Shown here piece by piece: positions 18,474-25,824 of a DNA stretch of 64,000 bases. A program made the translations under genes and the position numbers. Position 1 is the first letter of the stretch. Each line of letters starts with the position of its first letter. Under the pieces are notes generated by a model. That model ran no database searches. It saw only the letters and a program-made list of their open reading frames with translations, and was not told where the DNA came from. This DNA is from Arachnia propionica (GTDB lineage Bacteria; Actinomycetota; Actinomycetes; Propionibacteriales; Propionibacteriaceae): positions 310,001-374,000 of the forward strand of contig NZ_RQZG01000001.1 of NCBI RefSeq assembly GCF_003859805.1. Reading direction: 5' to 3'.

Positions 18474-19753
18474 CACTCCTCCTCGATCCCCAGCACCGTC
18501 ACGGTGAGCCTGGACAGCGGCTCACGCAGGGCGTTGATCTGGTCGCTCAGCTCCTTCTGCTGCTCGGAGGTCACCTGGTCGTAGAGCACGAAACCCTTCT
18601 CCAGGCTGCCGTACTTGTCGAGCAGGGCCTGCAGGGCGTCGAACTCCTTGGTGATCTCGGCCACCAGGGCCTTGCCCTCCTCACCCTTGCGCTCCGCGAT
18701 GGGTGCGACGAGGTCGAAGGCGATGCGGGAGCCCTCCAGGTTGGCCTGGAAGTCCCACAGGTCGTAGTGGCTCCACCAGTTCTCCTCACCGGTGACCTTG
18801 GTGACGGCGATCTCCTCCAGCAGACCCGAGGCACCGTTCGAGACGGTGGAGATGTTCACCTCGTTGTCCGTGACGAAGCTCGGGGAGGAGACGAGCTCGT
18901 TCAGCTGCTTGACGTCCTTGATGAGGGTCTCACCGATCTCCTTGCGCTGCTCCGTGGTGGAGGGCTGCCAGCCCTCGTGGGCGGAGGAACCATCGGGCTG
19001 GACGGCGTCCTGCGCCGGGACCCACAGGTCCTTCTCGATGCGGTGGAATCCCAACCACTGCGTGAACTCCGGGTCGTCGGTCTGCAGTGCCTCCGCCTCC
19101 GCGAGGTAGTCGATCTCGCGGTAGTCGATGCGGGGATCGAGGGTGCCCAGGGCCTCGGCGATGGGCTCGATCCGTTCGTAGTGGACACGGATCTTGGCGT
19201 ACAGGTCGCGGGCCTTCTCGTCGTCGCCGTTGATGTAGGCGGTGGCGAACTCCTCGGTCTTCGGTTCGAGCTCGGAGACCTCGTTGCGCACGAAGGCGAC
19301 GTAGTCGGTCACGACCTGTTCGAACAGGGCCTTGTCCTCACCGGAGAGCTCGATGGCCTCGCCGGTCACCTTGAAGGCCGCCTGGCCGACGTTCTCACCG
19401 CGCATGCCCGGTTTGCACGCGGTGAAGTACTCGCCGGGCTGGAGGGAGACCGTCAGGTCGGCGGAGGCACCGGCGGCAATGTTCTCCTTCTCCGAGACGA
19501 TCCTGAGCCCGTCGGAGCCGAGCAGGTAGAACTCGGTGATCCTGGAACCCTCGTTCTTGATGGAGAAGGTGACGGTACCGGACTTGGCCGAGGAGGCCGA
19601 GACCGTGCACTCGGTGTCGGTGGAGCTGACGGTGATCGGGCCGCCAGCGGCCTCGGAGTCGGAGGTGCTGGCGGGCTTGTTCTCGGTGCAGCCGGTGAGC
19701 ACCAGGGCACTGACGGCCAGTGCGGCGAGGCTACGCAGCGTGAGCGTCTTCAT
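18473..19753 (-). CDS. efeO: Iron-uptake lipoprotein EfeO (cupredoxin plus M75 domain)
   Basis: The extracytoplasmic iron-binding component. It has a lipoprotein signal with lipobox LTGC (Cys about 22). A cupredoxin-like domain spans about residues 38-130, with a Cys-Met pair in CKPGM near 112-116. The imelysin/M75 helical domain follows, and its metal motif HRIE is at about 236-239. I chose ATG at 19753, preceded by GAAAGGA. It overlaps the end of efeU by 23 nt. The two-domain architecture matches the full-length EfeO type, as opposed to the short EfeM type. Confidence 0.94.
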   Translation of the reverse strand: MKTLTLRSLAALAVSALVLTGCTENKPASTSDSEAAGGPITVSSTDTECTVSASSAKSGTVTFSIKNEGSRITEFYLLGSDGLRIVSEKENIAAGASADLTVSLQPGEYFTACKPGMRGENVGQAAFKVTGEAIELSGEDKALFEQVVTDYVAFVRNEVSELEPKTEEFATAYINGDDEKARDLYAKIRVHYERIEPIAEALGTLDPRIDYREIDYLAEAEALQTDDPEFTQWLGFHRIEKDLWVPAQDAVQPDGSSAHEGWQPSTTEQRKEIGETLIKDVKQLNELVSSPSFVTDNEVNISTVSNGASGLLEEIAVTKVTGEENWWSHYDLWDFQANLEGSRIAFDLVAPIAERKGEEGKALVAEITKEFDALQALLDKYGSLEKGFVLYDQVTSEQQKELSDQINALREPLSRLTVTVLGIEEE

Positions 19754-20657
19754 GGGTTTCCTTTCGAGGGGCGGGGTGGCGGACACGTTTGATGAACAGC
19801 GGGAGGACGATGCCGATGTAGCAGGCCCAGGCGGTGATCTCGAGCCAGCTCATGAGCGGTGTGAAGCCGACGGTGCCCTTGAGCAGGGCCGCCGGCCAGC
19901 TGTCGGGCGGGATCACGTCCTGCAGGTCGAACGCCCAGCCGAAGGGGTAGGCGGCCCCCCAGAAGGGGCGCTCGGTGAAGAATCCGACCAGGACCTCCTT
20001 GGTGCGCAGGTCGATGGGGGTGATGGGGGCCCCGGAGAACGGACCGGGCAGGAACCGCGCCTCCTGCAGGTCGTGGATGCCGTAGGCGAGGATGCCCGCG
20101 GTCATGATGATCAGCAGGGTGCCGGTCCAGGCGAAGAAGGTGGAGAACCTGATGCGGAGCATCCCGGTGTAGATGAGGTATCCCATCCCGCAGGCGACCA
20201 GCAGTCCGGCGACGGCACCGAGCAGCGCGATCGGCTCGGTGAGCCAGGCCCACAGCATGAGGGTGGTCTCGATGCCCTCACGACCCACGGAGATGAAGGC
20301 CAGCCAGAACATCCCCCAGCCACGGCCGATGGCGGTGGCCGCGCTGGCCTCCAGCTCGGCCTTCATGGTGCGTCCCGCCTTGAGCATCCAGAACACCATC
20401 CAGGTGACCATGACCACGGCGAGCAGGGACATGCCACCACCCAGCAGCTCCTGGCCCTCGAAGCTCAGCCCGTAGCGACCGAAGGTGAACAGGGCACCCA
20501 GCGCGATCGATCCGAGCACCGCGATGGCGACTCCGAGCCAGATCCGGGACACGACGTCGGCGCGCTCCTGCCTGCGCACGTAGGCGATCAGGATGCCGAT
20601 GATGAGGGAGGCCTCGAGGCCTTCGCGAAGGCCGATGAGGAAGGATCCCAGGAACAT
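19731..20657 (-). CDS. efeU: Ferrous-iron permease EfeU (FTR1 family)
   Basis: A 308-residue seven-helix permease of the oxidase-dependent FTR1 type. Two REGxE iron motifs are intact: REGLE at about 11-15 and REGIE at about 126-130. ATG at 20657 is preceded by TTGGAGACGC; an upstream start adding six residues is less likely. It is the first gene of efeU-efeO-efeB, and an IdeR/DtxR-like box lies about 40 nt before it. Confidence 0.95.
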   Translation of the reverse strand: MFLGSFLIGLREGLEASLIIGILIAYVRRQERADVVSRIWLGVAIAVLGSIALGALFTFGRYGLSFEGQELLGGGMSLLAVVMVTWMVFWMLKAGRTMKAELEASAATAIGRGWGMFWLAFISVGREGIETTLMLWAWLTEPIALLGAVAGLLVACGMGYLIYTGMLRIRFSTFFAWTGTLLIIMTAGILAYGIHDLQEARFLPGPFSGAPITPIDLRTKEVLVGFFTERPFWGAAYPFGWAFDLQDVIPPDSWPAALLKGTVGFTPLMSWLEITAWACYIGIVLPLFIKRVRHPAPRKETHEDAHAA

Positions 20658-20698
20658 GCGTCTCCAATGCGACAACTCCGACAGCGGCCCATTGTGGC

Positions 20699-20717
20699 CA
20701 AGGTGAGCCTAACCAAC
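20699..20717 (-). promoter_or_regulatory. IdeR/DtxR-like iron box in front of efeUOB
   Basis: The 19 bases read CAAGGTGAGCCTAACCAAC on the plus strand. By eye they match the IdeR/DtxR consensus TTAGGTTAGSCTAACCTAA at 14 of 19 positions, including the whole GSCTAACC half. The site lies 41 nt upstream of efeU. A CACAAT hexamer at 20691-20696 follows immediately, so a bound repressor would cover the promoter. Expected behaviour is repression when iron is plentiful. Confidence 0.7.
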
Positions 20718-20789
20718 GTCATCGAACCGATGCAACCAACGCCTCCCCGGTGCCTGCTCCCCGGATGCCGGATCGGGTCGTTCACACGG

Positions 20790-22124
20790 TCACAGGGTGG
20801 AGTGCAGCCGGGGTACCCGATCCGGCTCAGGGGGCAGCCACCGTGCCGGGTCGGCCGGGTGCTGTTCACCGGAACGGATGTCCTTGACCGAGTCGTCGCG
20901 ACCGGCACCGAACCACACGAACGGGATGCCGCGACGTTCGGCGTACCGGATCTGGCGTCCGAACCTGTCGGCCCTGGGGGCCACCTCGCAGGCGACGCCT
21001 CGGGCACGCAGCTGCCGGGCGATGGTGATGGCCCGTTCCCGGCTCTCCTCGTCGTCCACGGCCACCAGCACCGCCGAGGGCACGCTGCGCGACGCGGTGA
21101 GGACTCCCTTCCCGATCAGCGGGGCGAGGATACGGGTCACACCGAAGGAGTACCCGACCCCCGGGAAGGTGACCTTCCCGTCGGAGGCGAGCGAGTCGTA
21201 GCGACCCCCTGAGGCCACGGACCCGAGCTTCTCGAAACCCTCCAGGAGGGTCTCGTAGACCGTTCCCGTGTAGTAGTCCAGGCCACGTGCGATCCGCAGA
21301 TCGGCCACCACCCGTCCCGGTTCCTGGGCCGCGGCCAGGCGTACCAGCACCTCCAGTTCGGCCAGTCCTTCGTCCAGCAGTTCGTGCTGCACACCGAGGG
21401 CCTGCACCTGGTCCACGAAGGACCCGTCGGCCGCCGAGATGCCCGCCAGGGCGACGCATGCCTCGGCCTGGCCCCTGCTGAGGCCGACCTGCGTGGTGAG
21501 CAGCTCCGCGACGGCGCCCGGGCCGATCTTGTCGTACTTGTCCACCCGCTGCAGCACCGCGGCGGGATCCTCGATCCCCAGTCCCCGGTAGAAGCCCTCG
21601 GAGAGCTTGCGGTTGTTGACCCGGATGCGCACCTGTGGCAGACCGAGGTCACGGTGCAACCTGCCGAAGACGTCCAGCGCCACCAGGGGGATCTCCACGT
21701 CATGGTGGGAGGCCAGCCGATCCTGGCCGACGATGTCGATGTCGGCCTGGGTGAACTCCCGGTACCGCCCCTCCTGGGGACGTTCGCCACGCCAGACCTT
21801 CTGGATCTGGTAACGCCGGAAGGGAAAGACCAGATGTCCCGCGTGTTCGAGCACGTACCGGGCGAACGGGACCGTGAGATCGAAGTGGAGCCCCAGCTCG
21901 TCGCCCTCCCCCTCATCGGCGTGCAGGCGACGCACGACGTAGATCTCCTTGTCGATCTCCCCCTTGCGGGAGAGCTGCTCCAGGGGTTCCACGGCCCGGG
22001 TCTCGATGGGGGCGAAACCGTGCAGTTCGAAGGTCGAGCTGATGACCCCGAGGACACGGGACTCGACCATGCGCCCGGCGGGGAGGAACTCGGGGAAACC
22101 GGACATCGGTGTGGGACGGGCCAT
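20790..22124 (-). CDS. hisS: Histidyl-tRNA synthetase
   Basis: Charges tRNA-His. Class II motif 2 appears as VWRGERPQEGRYREFTQAD, the histidine-binding motif as ARGLDYYTGTVYE and motif 3 as GVGYSFGVTRILAPL. A C-terminal anticodon-binding domain follows (ACEVAPRADRFGRQIRYAERRGIPFVW). ATG at 22124 gives 444 aa and lies one base after the stop of the upstream hydrolase gene. The 62 residues upstream in frame are not family-like. Confidence 0.95.
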   Translation of the reverse strand: MARPTPMSGFPEFLPAGRMVESRVLGVISSTFELHGFAPIETRAVEPLEQLSRKGEIDKEIYVVRRLHADEGEGDELGLHFDLTVPFARYVLEHAGHLVFPFRRYQIQKVWRGERPQEGRYREFTQADIDIVGQDRLASHHDVEIPLVALDVFGRLHRDLGLPQVRIRVNNRKLSEGFYRGLGIEDPAAVLQRVDKYDKIGPGAVAELLTTQVGLSRGQAEACVALAGISAADGSFVDQVQALGVQHELLDEGLAELEVLVRLAAAQEPGRVVADLRIARGLDYYTGTVYETLLEGFEKLGSVASGGRYDSLASDGKVTFPGVGYSFGVTRILAPLIGKGVLTASRSVPSAVLVAVDDEESRERAITIARQLRARGVACEVAPRADRFGRQIRYAERRGIPFVWFGAGRDDSVKDIRSGEQHPADPARWLPPEPDRVPRLHSTL

Positions 22125-22125
22125 G

Positions 22126-22806
22126 TCAGCGCTCCAAGAACTCGGGTTGCAGGTAGGGGTTGTGCTGTCGCTCGGCCGCCAGGGTGGTGGCGGCGCCGTG
22201 CCCGGGGAGCAGCACGGCATCGGTGGGCAGGATCTCGAGGAGACGGCGCAGCGTCGCCTGCATCTCGGCCATGTCCCCACCCGGCAGGTCGGTCCGTCCG
22301 ATCGTGCCACGGAAGAGGACGTCCCCGGTCAGGAAGACCGTCTCGGTGTCGTCACCGACCTCCAGCACGGTCGATCCCGGGGTGTGGCCGGGGGCTGGGT
22401 GGGGGGTCACGGTCAGCCCCGCCGTCTCGAGCTTCTCGTGGTCCCGCAGGTCACCCGGTCGAGGCAGCTCATCGGCTCCCAGCACCTGTGTGATGAGCGG
22501 GACCGCACCGGGGCCGAGACCGAGCGACGGGGTCAACAGCATCGGGTGGTCGGCCACGGCACAGTGCACGGGCACCGCCCACACCGCTGCCAGGTCGGCG
22601 GCCTCCCCGACGTGGTCGAGGTGGCCGTGGGTGGCGAGGATCGCCGCCGGGGTCCATCCCACCCGGTCGAGTGTCGCGACGATCACCTCCGACCCCATCA
22701 CGCCGGGATCGACGACCAGGCATCGCGAACCCGCCTCACCGTCGCCCGCGGCGAGGAGATGACAGTTCGCCTGCCAGGGGGACACAGGAACCGTGTGAAT
22801 GCGCAC
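22126..22806 (-). CDS. Metallo-beta-lactamase-fold hydrolase (glyoxalase II-like)
   Basis: 226 residues with the binuclear zinc motif THGHLDH near residue 60, a later GHTPGSTVLE and an FLTGDVLF aspartate segment, as in glyoxalase II and persulfide dioxygenase relatives. The true substrate is unknown. Homologues beside hisS are common in actinobacteria. The GTG start has TAGAGT six bases upstream and no ribosome site, so it is probably translated from a leaderless mRNA. hisS probably shares this promoter. Confidence 0.88.
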   Translation of the reverse strand: MRIHTVPVSPWQANCHLLAAGDGEAGSRCLVVDPGVMGSEVIVATLDRVGWTPAAILATHGHLDHVGEAADLAAVWAVPVHCAVADHPMLLTPSLGLGPGAVPLITQVLGADELPRPGDLRDHEKLETAGLTVTPHPAPGHTPGSTVLEVGDDTETVFLTGDVLFRGTIGRTDLPGGDMAEMQATLRRLLEILPTDAVLLPGHGAATTLAAERQHNPYLQPEFLER

Positions 22807-22812
22807 TCGCCT

Positions 22813-22818
22813 ACTCTA
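22813..22818 (-). promoter_or_regulatory. -10 element for leaderless hydrolase-hisS transcript
   Basis: TAGAGT on the minus strand lies six bases before the GTG at 22806. It forms one half of a compact divergent promoter with the TAGATT element at 22843-22848. Confidence 0.5.
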
Positions 22819-22842
22819 TGGCAGATGGCGGAGTGCGCCCGC

Positions 22843-22848
22843 TAGATT
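22843..22848 (+). promoter_or_regulatory. -10 element for leaderless DUF349 transcript
   Basis: TAGATT ends six bases before the ATG at 22855, so transcription should begin at the start codon. No Shine-Dalgarno sequence is present. Confidence 0.5.
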
Positions 22849-22854
22849 GTTCCC

Positions 22855-24102
22855 ATGAGCGAACAGCAAGCACCCGTGGAGTTCGGACGCGTCGACCCCG
22901 ACGGCACCGTCTACGTCCGCGTCGGTGACACCGAGAGAAGTGTCGGGCAGATCCCCGACTCCACCCCTGAGGAAGCCCTCGCGTTCTACACGCGGCGTTA
23001 CGAGAACCTGGCCGCCGAGGTGGGGTTGCTGGTCTCCCGGGTGGAGGCACAGGCCATGTCGCCGGAGGAGGCGCGCAGGGCCATCACCACGGCCAGGGGC
23101 AATGTCGCCGAGGCCAACGCCGTCGGTGATCTCGCCGCCCTCACGGCCCGCCTCGACGCCCTGGAGGAGCTGCTGCCCGCTCAGATCGAGGCGCGCCGGG
23201 TGGCCAAGGCCGAGCAGAACGCCGCGAGCATCGCCGCGAAGCAGGCGATGGTCGACGAGGCCGAGGCGTTGGCCACCGGCAACAACTGGCGGCACGGCGT
23301 GGACCGTTTCCGGGAGCTGCTGGAGGAATGGAAGGCGCTGCCCCGTGTCGACCGCACCACGGACAACGAGCTGTGGCACCGGTTCAGCTCCGCCCGCACC
23401 CAGTACACCCGTCGACGCAAGGCGCACTTCTCCGAGCTCAACTCGAAGCGGGACGAGGCCAAGCGGCTCAAGGAGCAGATCATCGAGGAGGCCACCCCCT
23501 TGGCCGAGTCCACGGACTGGGGAGCCACCGCCGGGGCCTTCCGCGAGCTGATGACTCGCTGGAAGGCGGCCGGAGCCGCGAAACGCAGTGACGACGACGC
23601 GTTGTGGACCCGGTTCCGAGCCCTCCAGGACCAGTTCTTCAACGCCAGGACCGCTGCCCAGAACGCCGTCGACGGCGAGCAGGCCGAGAACCTCGCGGCG
23701 AAGGAGGAGCTGCTCGGCAAGGTGGAGCAGGACCTGGCCGGGGTCACCGATGTCGACGAGGCCAAGGCCATCCACCGGGAGTTCCTGACCCGCTTCAACG
23801 AACTCGGTCATGTGCCTCGCGGTGCGATGCGGGATCTGGATGCCCGGGTCCGCAGGCTCGGTGACCATGTCGCCGAGCTGGAGGCCGAACGGTGGCGGCG
23901 CACCGATCCCGAGGCCCGCAGGCGTGCCGAGGACACGGTCGCCCTGTTCCAGGCCCAGGTGGACAAACTCACCCGGGACCTGGCGGACGCCGAGGCCGGG
24001 GGCGATGCCCGCAGGGCGAAGGACGCCGCGAAGTCGCTGGAGACCTACACCTCGTGGCTCGACCAGGCCAAGGAGACCCTCAAGGACTTCTCGGAGGGCT
24101 GA
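22855..24102 (+). CDS. DUF349 domain protein
   Basis: A 415-residue, highly charged helical protein with repeated DUF349 units. The best are NWRHGVDRFRELLEEWKALP followed by DNELWHRFSSARTQYTRRRKAHF, and DWGATAGAFRELMTRWKAAG followed by DDALWTRFRALQDQFFNAR. Coiled coil is likely through the C-terminal third. DUF349 proteins lie near relA in many actinobacteria; their function is not established. It is cytoplasmic, with no signal peptide or membrane segment. It is transcribed divergently from the hydrolase-hisS pair and ends at a strong stem-loop. Confidence 0.88.
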   Translation: MSEQQAPVEFGRVDPDGTVYVRVGDTERSVGQIPDSTPEEALAFYTRRYENLAAEVGLLVSRVEAQAMSPEEARRAITTARGNVAEANAVGDLAALTARLDALEELLPAQIEARRVAKAEQNAASIAAKQAMVDEAEALATGNNWRHGVDRFRELLEEWKALPRVDRTTDNELWHRFSSARTQYTRRRKAHFSELNSKRDEAKRLKEQIIEEATPLAESTDWGATAGAFRELMTRWKAAGAAKRSDDDALWTRFRALQDQFFNARTAAQNAVDGEQAENLAAKEELLGKVEQDLAGVTDVDEAKAIHREFLTRFNELGHVPRGAMRDLDARVRRLGDHVAELEAERWRRTDPEARRRAEDTVALFQAQVDKLTRDLADAEAGGDARRAKDAAKSLETYTSWLDQAKETLKDFSEG

Positions 24103-24110
24103 GACGGCGA

Positions 24111-24147
24111 CGGTCCCGGGACGTCCCTCACCGATGTCCCGGGACCG
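24111..24147. terminator. Stem-loop between two convergent genes, probable bidirectional terminator
   Basis: A perfect 12-bp inverted repeat (CGGTCCCGGGAC with its complement) encloses a 13-nt loop. It lies between the DUF349 gene (ending 24102) and the convergent CU044_5270-like gene (ending 24163). There is no T tract on either side, as is common for terminators in high-GC actinobacteria. Confidence 0.7.
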
Positions 24148-24162
24148 ATGTGGGCGGGAGCC

Positions 24163-25257
24163 TCATCCCTCGTCGATCACGACCCGGTTGAACGGTGCCT
24201 GCTCTGCACCCAGCCGCCGGGAGAACTGCTCCGGCAGCACGGCCACCGTCTCGTGGAGGGCGATCTTCCTGGTCAAGGACGTGTCCTGCTGGTCGTCCTT
24301 GACCGCACCGATGATGATGCCCTCGGCGTCGATGAAGACACTGTGTCCGTCCCCGGGGCGTGACGTCGGGTCGTCGAAATGGGCCCGGTACCCGGTGGTG
24401 CCGTCGGAGAAGACGACCTCGTTCAGGGTCACCTTCGGATTGGTCGGGGTGCCCTCCTTGTCGGTGCCCGGGTCCTGCGGATCGACCGCCAGGTTCGCCA
24501 GCACCCGCAACGCGGCTGAACGAAGTTCAGGTGTCCTGAAGGGCGTCAGCAGTTCGGTGACCGACTTGAACACCCGCTCATCATCCGAGTTGGTCCCGGT
24601 CTGTGCCCGGAAGTGGGCATCCAGTGCTCCGGGGTCCGGGGGGAGCTGGGCCAACTCCGGATCCGGTTCGTGCTTGTACCACTCGACCTGTCGGGAGACA
24701 CTCTCCGCGTAGCTGCGCCGTTCCCAGATCCAGCCGTCGGCATCCATGTAGCTCTCCTGGACGGTGTGGTGGTCCAGATCGTCGTCCGAGCCACGACCCC
24801 CGCTCCTCTCGATGATGTGGAGGTACCTCCCGGCGACAGGCCGCCCCACCTCGGAGGAGAGCACCGAGGTCACATCCAGTTCATCCGGCACCACCTCTGC
24901 TCCCAGTTCCCAGGTGAGGGGAGCAGATTCCAGGGATGGCGTCGCTGAGGGCTCCTCCGCCTCATCGTCGACGGTTTCCGCACCCATGTCCACGGTCTCG
25001 GGATGCGGGGAATCGGTGGGCGCGGTCATCGGTTGGGCCACTGGTGCGTGGTCGGGCCGGACGTGCTGGATGACTGCAGGGATCGCGAGGGCGAGGACCG
25101 TGACGGTCGCCGCTGCCACACCCAGCCCGATGATCACCGAGCGACGTCCCCCGGGTCCGGAGCCACGTTCCCGGGTGATCTCGACGTACAGGGCAGCGCG
25201 ACGTTCAGGGGTGAACTCCGACTCGAAATCAGGACGGTGCTTGGACAGATCGGTCAT
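24163..25257 (-). CDS. CU044_5270-like membrane protein, possible sigma-factor partner
   Basis: 364 residues with a short cytoplasmic N terminus, one transmembrane helix at about 41-62 and an acidic, Ser/Thr/Pro-rich linker. A large extracytoplasmic domain follows, with segments such as DADGWIWERRSY and ELRSAALRVLANL. This matches the layout of CU044_5270-type proteins encoded directly after ECF sigma genes. A role as anti-sigma or sensor is plausible but unproven; no zinc anti-sigma motif is visible. It overlaps the sigma gene by 4 nt. Confidence 0.7.
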   Translation of the reverse strand: MTDLSKHRPDFESEFTPERRAALYVEITRERGSGPGGRRSVIIGLGVAAATVTVLALAIPAVIQHVRPDHAPVAQPMTAPTDSPHPETVDMGAETVDDEAEEPSATPSLESAPLTWELGAEVVPDELDVTSVLSSEVGRPVAGRYLHIIERSGGRGSDDDLDHHTVQESYMDADGWIWERRSYAESVSRQVEWYKHEPDPELAQLPPDPGALDAHFRAQTGTNSDDERVFKSVTELLTPFRTPELRSAALRVLANLAVDPQDPGTDKEGTPTNPKVTLNEVVFSDGTTGYRAHFDDPTSRPGDGHSVFIDAEGIIIGAVKDDQQDTSLTRKIALHETVAVLPEQFSRRLGAEQAPFNRVVIDEG

Positions 25258-25817
25258 GAGACCCTCCTCAGTGGGACAGGACGTGCGGGAGTGGTGGGAT
25301 CGAGCAGTTCCTCGAAACGTTGTCGCGCTCGTCCCAGTCGCTTCGTGAACGCAGACTTGCCCATCCCGAGCACCGCGGCCGCCATCTGGTGTGACAGCCC
25401 GTCCCAGCCGACCAGCAGGAGCGCCTCCCGATCGGTCTCACCGAGCCGCTCCAGGGCATCGAACACGGCCTGTCGCTCGGTGACCACCGTCTCGGGAGTC
25501 GGTGTGCTGGCTGAACGTTCCAGCGCGTAGACCTGCTCGGTCAGGCGAAGACGTCTCCCTCGGGCACGCTGATGATCGATGAGGGTTCGTCGCGCCGTGG
25601 TGATGAGCCAGCCGAGTGGCTCCGGCCCCATGGAGTCGAAGTGCCGCCACGCCTTGACGAAGACCTCGGCCGTCACCGTCTCCGCCAGGTCCGGATCGGT
25701 GTGCCTCCGGAGAAAGGCGTAGACCCGCCCTGAGGTCGTCTCGTAGAGTTCCCGGAACCGGGTCTCGATGTCCTCGTCCACACCTGGTACACGATCCGTG
25801 GGCACGGAAGGTGACAC
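25254..25817 (-). CDS. ECF-type RNA polymerase sigma factor
   Basis: 187 residues. Region 2 has FRELYETTSGRVYAFLRRHT, AETVTAEVFVKAWRHF and GWLITTARRTLIDHQR, with the -10-recognising helix. Region 4 has ALERLGETDREALLLVGWDG followed by a helix-turn-helix AAAVLGMGKSAFTKRLGRAR. There is no region 3, typical of the ECF class. The start is uncertain: GTG at 25817 is used, but GTG codons 5 and 13 are also possible. It lies 7 nt after relA and overlaps its membrane partner. Confidence 0.88.
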   Translation of the reverse strand: MSPSVPTDRVPGVDEDIETRFRELYETTSGRVYAFLRRHTDPDLAETVTAEVFVKAWRHFDSMGPEPLGWLITTARRTLIDHQRARGRRLRLTEQVYALERSASTPTPETVVTERQAVFDALERLGETDREALLLVGWDGLSHQMAAAVLGMGKSAFTKRLGRARQRFEELLDPTTPARPVPLRRVS

Positions 25818-25824
25818 CTCGTGG

